Assembly (NCBI GenBank): GCA_038363925.1
Contig: JAQQWL010000003.1
Location: 558,001-622,000, forward strand
Length of the DNA stretch: 64,000 nt
Direction: 5' to 3'
Source: Apiospora phragmitis
Taxonomy: Eukaryota; Ascomycota; Sordariomycetes; Amphisphaeriales; Apiosporaceae
Part shown: one piece after another, positions 1 through 10,954 of the stretch
How positions within the stretch are numbered: the stretch's first letter is position 1
Layout: every line of letters begins with the position of its first letter
The notes under the pieces: generated by a model
Seen by the model: only the letters and a program-made list of their open reading frames with translations
The model's database searches: none
Told to the model about the DNA's origin: nothing
Made by a program: the position numbers and the translations under genes

Positions 1-275
1 GAGATCCCGGGTTCATGAGGTGTATCCCCCGCGCATCCGGATTGTAGGTACTATTAATACATCATGTGCCTAGCTGTTACGACGCCAATGAGATCTTCAT
101 CTTCTTTCGCTTTCTGCTCTCTTGACTTCTTCAATCGAGTGAGTCCCGGGACAAGCCCTGGCCGAGTTCGTCACAGTACGAAACACTACAGGTAGATAGA
201 CCCTGGGTGCAATTTCAAAATCCTGCATACACGTGAATCAAGTCTTCCTTCCCGCATTGGACAGGATAACAGAGC

Positions 276-1571
276 ATGGCCTCTTCTAATAAGCGGAACC
301 TGCTTCTGCGGTCAGCATGGCTGGCGGCGACAGCCACCATGATGCCCATAATGACGACGACGGTCCACGCCCGCGTCCACCACCTCTTCGTCGGCAACCT
401 GAACGCGCCCGCGCGCCTCTACGCCCTCGCGTTCGACGACGAGACCCTCGGGTTCGAGGTCACGGCCAACATGATGGCCGACGCCACGCACGCCTGGATC
501 GCTTTCGACGCCAACAAGACCAACGTCTACGGCGCGTCGCTGGGCAAGGCGGCTATTGCTAGCTACGAGGTGGTAGTTGAGGGCGGGCAGGAGGATACGA
601 CGAAGAACTTGACGCTCGCGTTCCGCAACAGCGTCGCTGCGGCGGGGGAATGCTTCAACCGGACCGCCGCGTTCGTGCTGCCGCACCCGGTGTTCCCGCG
701 CGTGTACACGGGCTCGTGGCCCGGGCCCGAGGCGTGCGCAATGGCGCTGTCGATCTCAGAACCGCCGCCGCCGGGAAATAACAATAACAACACCACCAAC
801 AACGGTGGTGGGGTCCTCGAGGAAGTGATCCAGTCCTGGCGCTACGGCAACACCTCCGGCATCCACGGCCTGGCCCTCGACCCGGCCGGCACGACCATCT
901 ACTCGGCCGACCTGAACGGCGATGCGCTGTGGGCGCACGTCATCTCGCCCGACGGGACGGGCCGCGTCGTCGGGCTGCGCGGGCGGTACGACCTGGCGCC
1001 CGCGGGCCAGCACCCGCGCCACCTGGTCGTGCACCCCAACGGCCGCGTCCTGTACGTCGTCATGGAGGCCGCGAGTGTCGTCGCGGCGTATAGCCTCGAC
1101 GACGTGACGCGGCTGCCGGTCGCGGAGCTGTCGCGGCACTCGCTGCTGCCGGAGGGGGCGGAGCCGGGCGAGTACTGGTCCGCCGAGGTGATGCTGTCGT
1201 TTGTGCAGAGGCCGGACACCCAGAGCCCGAAGTACCTCTGGGCGACGGCGCGGGCGTGGCCGGGCAACGGGCACACGGGGTTCATCTCGGCGTTCGGGCT
1301 GGACGGGGAAAGCGGCCAGGTGCGGGAACAGTTGTTCAGGGTGCCCACGACGACCAAGAACGGCATCGCCAACGCGGTCGCGCCGGCGCCGTGGTCGGAG
1401 GACTGGGCTGCCATGACGGATGTCGGGACGGGGTACGTGCAGATGTGGCATATTGAGCCGGCGACTTCCAATGAAGAAACGGGAGAGGTTATGACGACAA
1501 CGGCGAGGGATGTGGCGCGGGTGGATATTCCGGATGGGGGGTGCTGCGCCAATGTCATTTGGTATGACTGA
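276..1571 (+). CDS. Secreted lactonase-type beta-propeller protein (carboxy-cis,cis-muconate cyclase-like)
   Basis: Intact single-exon frame of 431 residues. An N-terminal hydrophobic stretch (about residues 10-32, ending near VHARVHH) looks like a signal peptide. The rest has the repeated blade pattern of the 7-bladed lactonase family: FVGNLN near the start, then GIHGLALDPAGTTIYSADL and HPRHLVVHPNGRVLYVVME. Fungal members are usually annotated as 3-carboxy-cis,cis-muconate lactonizing enzyme, which cycles a protocatechuate-pathway intermediate. That substrate is inferred from the family only, and a secretion signal fits poorly with an intracellular catabolic role. Several N-x-S/T sites (an Asn-rich loop near residues 169-176) suit a secreted glycoprotein. 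The ATG at 276 starts the signal peptide; no intron is needed. It converges with the epoxide-hydrolase gene downstream. Confidence 0.8.
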   Translation: MASSNKRNLLLRSAWLAATATMMPIMTTTVHARVHHLFVGNLNAPARLYALAFDDETLGFEVTANMMADATHAWIAFDANKTNVYGASLGKAAIASYEVVVEGGQEDTTKNLTLAFRNSVAAAGECFNRTAAFVLPHPVFPRVYTGSWPGPEACAMALSISEPPPPGNNNNNTTNNGGGVLEEVIQSWRYGNTSGIHGLALDPAGTTIYSADLNGDALWAHVISPDGTGRVVGLRGRYDLAPAGQHPRHLVVHPNGRVLYVVMEAASVVAAYSLDDVTRLPVAELSRHSLLPEGAEPGEYWSAEVMLSFVQRPDTQSPKYLWATARAWPGNGHTGFISAFGLDGESGQVREQLFRVPTTTKNGIANAVAPAPWSEDWAAMTDVGTGYVQMWHIEPATSNEETGEVMTTTARDVARVDIPDGGCCANVIWYD

Positions 1572-1900
1572 AGCGGTTGATTTCTTGACTTGAGTAAGTA
1601 GACAACGGGGAGCCATAAGCCATCGAATCTGGGCAGGTGGCCAATACACAAAAACGGGCCCCCTGACTAAAATAGGTTCATTCAAGTATGTCGTCGTTAT
1701 CAATCTGTTCTATACCACGTATCAAGTCATATACTACATGCGTTCGTTGCCACATATCAGTCCACCACAGTCGAGAGGAAAGACCTGATCCTCCACGCTT
1801 GCTTCATCATCCATGTGCCCCCAGGTTCCCAGACTTCCAACTCACTGCCTGCCTCATCCTATCCCTACCCCTATTCATTCATCCTTTCGTCCGGCCCCAT
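1572..1900. other. Convergent intergenic region
   Basis: About 330 bases between two convergent genes. It should carry both 3' untranslated regions. I see no coding signal or strong terminator-like structure. Confidence 0.5.
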
Positions 1901-3377
1901 CTATCGCACATGCCACTCCCGCATCCCGACCGACTGCCCCCGCGTCCGGACGGGCGGCGGCACGAACACCTGGGTCCCCGACAGCTCGCGGTCGCCGAAG
2001 AAGGCGCGCACGTCGCCGACGAGCAGGTCGGGCGCGTCGAGCGCCGCGAAGTGGCCGCCCCGGTCGTGGCGCACGCACGCCACCACGTTGCCAGTCCGCT
2101 TGGCCCACTCGAGCGGGGTGCGGTACCAGAGGTCCAGGGGAACTGCGAGATGGCCATGGGCTGCGAGACGTAGGGCATCGACTGGACGCCCTTGGTGGAG
2201 ATGACGCCGTCCTAAGTAAAGTAGTAATCGATCAGCTTTTGACAACTCATGGGGAAAAGTATGAAAGAGGAGAAAACAGTTTTACCTTTCGCCCGTTCTT
2301 GTACAGGCTGAACGCGGCGTAGGGCCCGGGGATCCAGTGCATCATAGTCCACGTGATCAACCGCTCCGGCGCAAACACCGTCTCCGGATCCGCCACGACG
2401 CCCGCGCAAGCATCATAAATCCACATGGCCAGCCCGACGGGGCTGTCGGTCAGCCCCGCGGCCAGCTTGAGCGGCTTGGTCTGCTGAATCTGGCCGTAGC
2501 TCCAGCCGACGTCGACAAAGCGGCCCAGGCGCGCCATGACGAAGTCCTCGTCCTCGGTCGTCTCGTGCCGCGCCCGGCGCTCCTGGTCCTCGGGCGTCGG
2601 CGGCACGACCCAGAAGTTGGAGTGGCCCGACACGACCTGGTCGGGAAAATCGAGCGCCAGGAAGTGGCCGATGAAGTCGCCCGCGTCCCCGCCCTGCCAC
2701 ACGTACTTGTCGTAGCCGAGGCGCCGCATCAGCGCCGCGAACGCGGCCGCCGCCTGCCGGTAGCCCATGCCCGCGCGCCGCGGCGCGGGCGAGAACCCAT
2801 ACCCGGGGATCGAGGGCGCCACGACGTGGAACGCGGGCTGATCGGCGGACTCCGGGTTCGTCAGGGGCTCCAGGATGGGGTCCACCTCCAGGAAGGAGCC
2901 GGGCCAGCCGTGCAGGAACAAAAGCGGGATCGCGTCGGGCCGCGGCGACCGCTTGTGCACGAAGTGCAGCGGGATGGGATCCGTGAAGCCGGTCCCGGGC
3001 GTCTTGACCAGGGTCGTGTACTGCGGCAGGCGCGCGTTCAGGTCGGCCTCGACGGCGCGCCAGTCGTAGCGCTCGGCCCAGTACTGCGCGACCTTCTCGA
3101 CGATGCGGCGCGGGGGCCCGTCGGTGGACTCGACGGGCTGGTCGTCGTCGTCGACCAGGTCGTCGACGTAGCGCGTGAACGAGGCCTTGAGCTTCGTGGT
3201 CGTCAGGAAGGGCTCGTGCACGTCAATGGTGAATTTCGTCACGGCCTCGCTGAAGCTGGCCTTGAACTTCAGCTTGAGGTCGGCGTGGGTGAGGACCAGA
3301 CCGCCCAGGCCCATGTCCTCCTGCTGGGCCGGCGGCGGGTTTGATGAACCCTTCACTGGTGATGTTGGCGCAGACAT
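1901..3377 (-). CDS. Epoxide hydrolase, EHN domain plus alpha/beta hydrolase; frame broken near the 3' end
   Basis: Two exons on the minus strand: 3377-2286 and 2211-1901, separated by a 74-base intron (donor GTAAAA, acceptor TTACTTAG). The N-terminal ~110 residues match the epoxide-hydrolase N-terminal domain (SFSEAVTKFTIDVHEPFLTT). Next comes an alpha/beta hydrolase with the oxyanion motif HGWPGS, the nucleophile region QGGDAGD (first Asp) and a Tyr-rich lid. The family opens epoxides to diols, often in detoxification. The catalytic-His segment, DRGGHFAALD, lies in exon 2 after a frame change in the four-G run at 2137-2140 (CCCC on the coding strand). Adding one base joins QFP to LDLWYRTPLEW, and exon 2 then becomes 312 bases, a whole number of codons. 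As written, the product would lose its catalytic His. I chose the ATG at 3377 because upstream codons do not resemble the family. This is either a recent mutation or a consensus error. Confidence 0.8.
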
Positions 3378-5126
3378 CTTTGATATGTTGGGGTTGATGT
3401 GTTTTGCGTTGTGAGGGGTAGCTAGCAGTGTGAGAGTAGGTAAGCTTTGGTCAGGGGCAACCAGATATGTGGCAGTCGAGTCAGAAGGACGGAAACCCCA
3501 CATTCCTCAGACAGGATAAGTCGGGAAAAAAGGGGGGAGGGTGGACATTCCGGCGCAATCGTATGTTACCACTTGTTAAACCGGGGCTATAGCCCACCGC
3601 GATTGTTGGACCTGCAGATGCCAACGCAGCAGCTCCATCTACATATGCACCTGAAAAAACTAGTAAGCAGGCAACGCATCCGATATTTTCGTTTCCTAAC
3701 CAGAAATCTAACAGAGATCTATCTGTTGAAATATGTCACTGGGCGGCCTCCATGACGAAGCATGCACCTAGCAACGCGACGCAATCAGGAGCATGCAGGC
3801 ATGTGGGAGTGTCAAGACTAAGTGTACGGAGTATAATATTGAATATGTCAGAATGCATTCCATAGGAGATTTCAAGTTGCCATCTCTCAGGGATATAAGG
3901 TCGGTTCTGACAACGCCTGCCGCTCAGTGATGCATTGCAAGGCAATATGGTCAAAGGCATCTCGGTGAGGTCTAGACCATTGTTGCCTTGCCGCTCCAAC
4001 TCCTCGGTGTGGTCTCTTGCCAGGGCAGGGCGGTGGGGGGTTCAGGCAGGGTCCACGTAGGCTTGGTCCAAGTGGCGGCTAATCGCGCCAATCAGCGTAT
4101 GGGGGCAACGTTATCGCCATGCTTGGGCGGTGTCCACTATATCGCTAGATGACGATGGTTAGTGAGGGTCATAGCAAGGCGGTCAGCGGTCAGAGTGATA
4201 CCCAAGCTCAAGTAAGCAAAAACAAACGACGAGATACGGGCAGGGGTTCACGGTTCACGGGGCGGGGCTGCACATGCTAGTTGTGCATGCATGCATATCC
4301 TCCAGTTTGGGGAGATCGTCGTCAAGGTGTCTAAAACTGCAGCCTGTTGGTCCCCGATGCGATCACGGCCGGACTGAATGGACTAGAGTGGGTGCAATGA
4401 ACTCCCGGTTCCCGCGAGCATGTGAAAATGGGTCGTACGAGAGTCCTAATTGGATGTTCCGTGGTGCCTCTAGGAGACATTGATGACTGCCAACACCATC
4501 GGCCACGATGCATAGGCTCTCTCGCTGGCTTCAGATATGCCCCACCGCAACGGGGCGACAACTTGATCCATTTTCGACTCCATATGGGTGCTAGCCGCTG
4601 TGTCGAAATGATTTGAGATCCTGCCCAACATGTGATATGGTCAGCCTCATAACCAAGCGTGCATATTTGACCAACTTGCCGGGATTAAAAGTAAAGACCA
4701 TCTTGACGCGATCGGGCCCACCGTGGGAGCCATCACTATCAGGGCCCTGGATTTGTGGAACAAGTGGTGGTTGTGTCGTCGTAGAAACGAGGAGTTATCT
4801 GTCACAAACACTGATCACGGCCGGTGCAGTCCTGGACAACCGCTGGTGAAGTGGCTGCAGGTGGGACTGGGAGGGAGATATCTTGGCCAAGATATATATA
4901 TTGATGCCCATTAGTTATTCATAATATCTAGTAGAAGAATCCAGTACTCTTTATCCGCAGAGTTGACTATTAGAGCATTATATAGTGTTAATATGCTTAC
5001 TCCAGAATTATCTCAAGATGGCAAGTCGAACGTACTGAAAAGAAAACAGGCTCTTTCAAGCCGAACTAATGTCGTATTGGGTATGACTGCTCGCAACTAA
5101 TTCGGAACTCAACCCCCAGTGTCTGG
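3378..5126. other. Intergenic, nothing recognised
   Basis: About 1.75 kb upstream of the epoxide hydrolase and downstream of the first PARP-like copy. Short open frames are present but none shows family-like sequence or plausible exon structure. Confidence 0.5.
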
Positions 5127-6365
5127 CTATTCTTCTAGACCTTCCAGTTGAGAGTTATCGTCCCTGCCTCTAGTACCGCCCTCATCTTGTTGCCTGGTTG
5201 ACTCCATTTGAACGTCTCTTATCAAGCAGCCGTCATGAATCCGAGAAAACGCCTCTTTCATCTTTGGCCAAATAGCCTGTTCGGCCCATACTTTATCACC
5301 GCCCCGGGGATTTCTGCGTGTCCCCTTGGCTGGCGCGGGAATGATAAAGAGGTGGTGGACCATGATATTGTCTTGGACACATTCTCCATTTGAATCTTCG
5401 CTCAAAGATATTGGTCCGGCGATCTCTAGGCCGAATAGCAGCGGCTGGTCCTTAAAGTTTCTATGGCTTCAGCTTTGGTAAACTAGCCGCTGCTTGTCTC
5501 TCGGTAATCCCCTCCACATGTAATAAACAGACCTGTATGGCTCATCGGCATACCAGACCGTGCCGTCTTCATCAGAATTCTGCTTCAACCCGTCACAAAG
5601 GATATTGAAAGTGTTTTGTGCCGGCGTCCCGTGGAAAGCGGCGTTAATTCCGATGTTCTCATCGCAAACTGCCAGCAACCCTTCGAACTTGGCCTGTCGC
5701 TGCGCATTAGTGTTCATCAGGAGGAAATTTCCGCGTTCAGCATCATCCTTCGGCTTGTGGAGCATGATCTGATCTAAATTTGGTATCGGAACTATCATTC
5801 CCTGGAACCTAGAACAGAACCAACTTAAGACCTCACGGCGTTCTTTGCCCTTCTTCCTTTCGCAGTTGACTATATCTTGGAGGGTGATACCAGGTTCCAT
5901 AGAGGGAAATGTGTCGAGGATGTCGAGCATTTTGACAGGATCGAAGCCGTTCAAAGGCGGCGTAGATTTGCCAGATGGGTCCAAGTGAGGCCTCATCTTG
6001 AGAGCCGTGAGCTGAGCACTGAGGCAAGCGAAAAGGAGATCAATCACAGAGGGATCGCGTAAAAATGGTGACAGCCTGATATTCAAAGGCCACCTATCAA
6101 ATTCCTTCTGACAGTTCGCGGAACAGGCTACCGGACGTGCGACGCTAAACCCTAGATTATTCGCACAAGAGGAGATGATACAGTATTTGGTAGCCCTACG
6201 GCTCTCGTCTTGCGCAAGAGATATGAGACAATCCCGAGTATCTTTTGCCGGTCTTTTCATTAGTTGCTTCATGTGGCATTTGAATTCTGTGTGCAGACGT
6301 TTAGCCAGTAAATGGGTCAAGAAGTTGGAGTCCGGGTCACCCATCATATATCCCAGGCACACCAT
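5127..6365 (-). pseudogene. PARP6/8-like ADP-ribosyltransferase, copy A (one in-frame stop, 5' truncated)
   Basis: One frame runs from 6365 to 5127, broken only by a TGA at 5469-5471. Copies B and C have Trp at this alignment position (GWANS, GWSNS), so TGG to TGA is likely. Order of parts: a Cys/His-rich segment (KYCIISSC, then ACSANCQKEF), the line RLSPFLRDPSVIDLL, the family-specific FPSMEPGITLQ, GMIVPIP, and a PARP-like core with FLLMNTNAQRQAKFE, AFHGTPAQNTFNILCDGL and VYYMWRG. After the stop come LLFGLEIAG and IMVHHLFIIP. The HGT triplet with FLL..., E..F and IL..GL is how I recognise the PARP6/8-type NAD-binding fold. The canonical W of the N-W-x-x-I-L stretch is replaced by F, so activity is uncertain. 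No N-terminal part is visible upstream, where copy B's tail begins. GC content is lower than in flanking genes. Confidence 0.6.
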
Positions 6366-6519
6366 TCCGTGACGCTGTCCAAGATCCCATCGGTACTCTG
6401 TCCGCTATCGCCATTGGATGCCAATCTCACGTTTACCTGGCTCCTGCTATTGCCCAATAAAACTCGGTGGTCTGCTCAGCTGGCTGGGACCAATGCTACC
6501 CCTGGTCTGTAAGTCCTCG

Positions 6520-7964
6520 CTAAGCATGCTTTAGAAAGCTACCATCGTGGATCCGGCGTATGGTGTCTTCCATCTGCTGCCTGATGGCTCTATCCTGGGC
6601 AGGTGCATATGTAAGTACTTATGTCTCACTGCAACAGATTCAGCGGGAGGGAGGAGAAAGATGTGACGGACCATCACGGTATCCTCGTAGCTGGCCGATT
6701 CCACCTCTGGACCATAGAACACTCTGGGCTTTGCCGCCTCGACTCCAAACAGCATATCCTGGTGTTGGAACATGCTGTTGGCCCAACCATGGGACAGGAA
6801 TTCGCATTCGGGCAGCGACAACGATCTCGAAATGAAGAACATGGACATGTGCGGCTCCCGTAAGTAGTAGAAATTACCGCTTTGTGACCGCGTTCTGCTT
6901 CAGTCCATCACAAAGTATGTTGAAGATGTTATGGGGTGGAGTTCCATGGAAGGCAGCGGTGCCTCCCACTCCAAGCCTGGAACATTTTTGGTGCAACTGA
7001 GATTCAAATTGGGTCTGCCTCTCTATGTGCGTGTTCAGGAGGAGCAAGCTTCTTGGTGTGATGTTTCCATAGCCTTTCAGTGGTATACTGATGGTGACGT
7101 TATCTTGCGGCGGCGTTGGGACTATCATCCCCTGGAATGTATGACAAAGCCCCTTCAGGACTTGGCATCGTTCAGAAGCGCCATCTCCGTTGTTGATCAG
7201 ATGCTCATAAGTGATACCAGGACGCATGCTTGGGAAAGAGTATATGATATTGGTCATGGTGTCAGGATCTGGGAATGGAAGACTGGTCACGGGCGGGAGG
7301 GCGCCAACGGGATCGGTCATCTGCTATTAGGCCACAGATCTTGTAAGCTCTGACCTGAGCTGTGAGACAAGTGAGAAGCAGATCGATCGCGGAGGGCTCT
7401 CGTATCAGTGGAGACAGTCTGGTTTTGATGGGCCACTGCGCATATTCTTGTCGACACGCCGCCGAGCAAGCAATTAGTCGAGCCACAGACGTACCCAGCT
7501 CACTTTTGCAGATAATGCAACGCTTGGTGGCATGCTGGTTCGCTCTGATCATAGCCCGCCCGATGGACTTCCAGATGGATTCTGCCGACCCAGCCGTCGA
7601 AGAGCAGAACCATTGCCCGAGTTTCATATGTATCTCCTTGGCCACCAGATGACCCAGGAAATTGGTGTCCGCATTGCACGTGTTGGCAAGGGTCTGGTCG
7701 TTCCACGGGAAGGGCGGCACTGCAGTAGCTGTGCTCCGATTTGCCTTCCAGATCGTCGGGAGGGAAGTGGATGCAGAATTTGGGCATATTGTCGCAGCAA
7801 TCGACAAAGATGCGGACGAGAAGTGCGGTGGCGGACTTGCGGATTCCGAGCGCGACAAGGTTCAGCTCTGGCATGAGGGCGAATGGAATCAAGAATTGAT
7901 ACTCGCTCACGCCAACTTGCGTCACGCCTGGGACGCTCTGATAAAGTTGGAGTGTCCAGGCCAT
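6520..7964 (-). pseudogene. PARP6/8-like ADP-ribosyltransferase, copy B (several frameshifts)
   Basis: Homologous to copies A and C along its whole length but spread over three frames. The N-terminal module (LNLVALGIRKSATALLVRIF, then CIHFPPDDLEGK) is in the frame starting at 7964. The frame changes near 7720-7745, giving TNFLGHLVAKEIH, the cysteine cluster CIICKSELG...ACSAACRQEY and RLSPLIREPSAIDLLL. A second change lies near 7290-7330, before FPSMRPGITYE, GMIVPTP and AAFHGTPPHNIFNILCDGL. A third near 6880 leads to HMSMFFISRS, GWANSMFQ, DMLFGVEAA and VMVRHIFLLP. The C-terminal tail, with RRIHDGSF, is in yet another frame ending at a TAG at 6520-6522; an intron may account for that last change. 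The large number of lesions argues for a pseudogene. Confidence 0.55.
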
Positions 7965-8790
7965 ATTTGCGAAAGTACGATGGGTGTAACTGATGTATTC
8001 AGGGGCTGGATGGTAATGGTGGTGAGTGGATCAAGCCAAGTCGTACACTTGCTTTTCTGCACAAGTAGTAAGGACATTATAAAAACTCTGGGTGTTACAG
8101 CGGACCTTTTAACTCTCAGCTTGAGATGTCTTCGATGACTATCGTGGAGGAATAGAAGTTTCCACCGTAGCGGTAGAAGCGTCTTCGGTCTGGGATAGTC
8201 AAAGGGCAACAAAGCTCTGTAAAAACATATTCCATATTGATCCGAGTCGGATAAAACTAAACTTCGTTTGATTTCAATTACAGACGCGTCTATTCAGTCA
8301 TGATTCGTCTTGGCCAGGAACATGATATCGAATCGTCATCGGTTACTTCCATATAACGTCACCCCCCCTATCTATCCCTTGCGACTGCGTTCTTTCGGCC
8401 ATTTACATATAAACTATGCCCTCTGATTTCTATAATGTCTCATGTTTCAGGCCTTGCCTAAAACATCTCGTTTGAAGCATTTCCACAGTATGGATGGCTA
8501 CTTATTATTGATATTAGCTTCATCATTACACCTAGCTATCAAAGGCGACGAAGTTTTCATATCAAACAGAGTTCATAAATATACACCGCCTACTGGCGGT
8601 TTCAATCAGGTGTTTTATTTATCGCTTGCCAATATCCTTAGAAGGTTATACAAAGAACACTCCGTCTAATATCTTGTCTTCCGATCCCAGGATCGTAAAC
8701 CAATTTTCCGATGACGGATTTCAGAGACCATATGCGATGTCATCATCTTTTCATCCACCTTGGCACCCCTAGATCTAACTAACGTTGGAG
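7965..8790. other. Spacer between PARP-like copies B and C
   Basis: About 0.8 kb. Minus-strand sequence just above 7965 may hold a decayed 5' part of copy B, since copy C extends further N-terminally, but I cannot align it convincingly. Nothing else is recognised. Confidence 0.35.
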
Positions 8791-10521
8791 TCAAGCCTTG
8801 ACACTGTCCTCAATTACCGAGATCAGACTCCCGTCATGAATCTTCCGGTAGACGTTTTTCATGTGCTTCGTGATCGAACCTCCCCGTACCCATCTTCCAG
8901 TCATCCAAAATCCTAAGGCCAGTGATAAATATGGATTTGCATTCCCTGAACCCTTTCTGCCGGTAGAATGAACAAGTACCGCACCATGACTGCGTGTTGA
9001 TGAGCATTTCCCTCTTTGTATCTGTGGGTCAGGTGCGACCCCGCAACTTCGACGCCAAACAGAATCTCCACATTCTTGAATTTGCTGTTGCTCCAGCCGT
9101 TGCACATTTGCGGGTTGTTGACCCATGAGTCGGGGTGGTCTAGTGCGTACTGGCTCCTGTCCGAGATGAACCAAGCTGAGAATGCCGGTTCGTTGGAGGA
9201 GTAGACAAGCGGGCCACCCTTGAGACCGTCACACAGGATGTCGAACAGGTTGTGTGGCAGAGAGCCATGGAAAGCGGCAATGCCACCATTGGCGAGTCCA
9301 GCTTTCCGTAGCTGGTTTTCAAACCCAGCCTGTCGTTACTCATGGGTGTTCAGCAGGAGGAAGCTGCCGCAGCCTGGCATCTGAGGGATAGCAGCCGACG
9401 GTGGTGTCGGAACCATCATCCCCTCGAACTTTGTGCAGATCTATTCCAGGACCGCTCGGCGCTCATGTCTCCCTGCACCCGACCCGATCAACTGGCTCAT
9501 AGTGATCCCGGGCTCCATTGACGGGAATGAGTTGATAGCTGACCTCGTGATAAAGGGTATGAGCGGAAACCCATTCAGGGAAAACTCTGGGCCAATTTTA
9601 GGTTTATCTAATTGCGCCATGACAAGCGTACAGAGCAATTCAAGTACCGATGGGTCACACAGCAATGATGACAGTCTTACAGACAAAGGCCACGTCTTCA
9701 TTACCACCCAGCACGTGGAAGAGCATGTTGTGGGCCTTGAAACCTGGCAAAGCAGGACTTTGCCATCCTCTTGGGTCTACGCACCGACTGGTGCAAGACT
9801 CCGAGATTGAGGTTATAAGGCCTACTAGTTCTTCATATTTGATGTGCTTTGGCGCCTTCCACCAGTGGGGATTGTTATTGTGCAGTATCTTCAACTTACA
9901 TTCTAACAGGTAGACCAGGAAATTGTAATCAAGGTCCCGGGGCTCCCAAGGGGTTTCTGAATGTGTTTCAGACGTGCAGGCATGATAGGGCCCGGTTTGT
10001 TGATCAATCTTGAGATGAAGATGGATGCAAAACAATGACTGAGACCAAGCCCTCTGAAAGACCGAGTGACACTGGAAACACCTGCCTTCGAATATACGAA
10101 TATGAATCGCCATGGCATCATACCGGACGCCAAGTGCAACACGTTGCAGATTGGGTATATGGTCTAATGGGATGTTGAATTCCTCTGCGACCATACGGCC
10201 ACTCTGCTCGAGGTGTTCGAGACGCGTGGCACTAAGTCGACTCGAGTAGCCCGGAAAACATCGTACTGATGGACGGTGCGCAGCTGAATCCAGTCCAAAT
10301 ATTAGAACAGAAGGGACCTCCTCGTAACTCCTCTGGGGTGCCCCGAAGTGATTTATTTTCTTTGAAGTGTGTAGTAGGTGATGATTCTGAGATTTCTTGG
10401 TAATGATCAATATTAAGATGCGTATGGAAGAACGCTGGTGAGTATCTGAAGGGCCATTGCCATTATCGATGTGGCCCGTTTCCTTTAATACTAAAATCTC
10501 CAGGTGCTCGGTGTGGGTCAT
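8791..10521 (-). pseudogene. PARP6/8-like ADP-ribosyltransferase, copy C (two stops, frameshifts)
   Basis: The longest copy. The frame from 10521 gives an N-terminal module with FNIPLDHIPNLQRVALGVRY and AIHIRIFEG (aligning with copy B's LNLVALGIRK and VRIF), then DLDYNFLVYLLECKLK. Its cysteine cluster is decayed. A frame change near 9690-9720 leads into RLSSLLCDPSVLELL and SFPSMEPGITMSQLI. From there one frame runs to 8913 with a TAG at 9441-9443 (Trp in copy A) and a TAA at 9336-9338, containing MMVPTPP, SFLLLNTHE, RQAGFENQL, AFHGSLPHNLFDILCDGL, KNVEILFGVEVAG and VMVRYLFILP. The tail YRKIHDGSLISV is in a different frame ending at 8791. HGS is retained, but the Tyr-bearing YYMWRG of copy A is AWFISDR here. 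Confidence 0.55.
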
Positions 10522-10954
10522 AACGGCGGTATAGAAACATCTTCAAGATGCGAGAATGTTTCACCGTCTAAGACTGTCTCTTAGACACAAAGCTTGAATT
10601 CAGTATTGCGCTCTGCAAGGCACCGCCCCTAAAATTCCCGAAAGAATGTTGAGACCTTGCAATGACTCTTTCCACACGCCTACTGGCTGGAATCCACAAG
10701 AGGGTCGTGGATCAAAATAGCATTGACCTTGAATACATGGATTATGATCACTACCTCAAGATCGTACTAGCTCAAAACGATTTAAATTGGGAACGAAACA
10801 AAGTCCTATACTCGTATATTACATATCTTGATCAAAACTCCGTATTCCTCATAGTGTGTTCAAATAACAGATTGTGATTATTGTTGTCCCTGCTTCATAC
10901 CCTCCTACGTTAACAACGAGAAGGCTGATGACTTTTGCCACAGCTCAGGCGAAA
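10522..10954. other. Intergenic, nothing recognised
   Basis: AT-leaning spacer of about 430 bases. It would include the promoter side of PARP-like copy C. No gene or clear motif is seen. Confidence 0.4.

Noticed and set aside
2337..3344. 335-codon frame opposite the epoxide hydrolase, and similar long frames opposite the lactonase-type gene (756-1703) and the ZNF830-like gene
   Set aside because: Compositional shadows of real genes, with Arg/Pro-rich nonsense protein.
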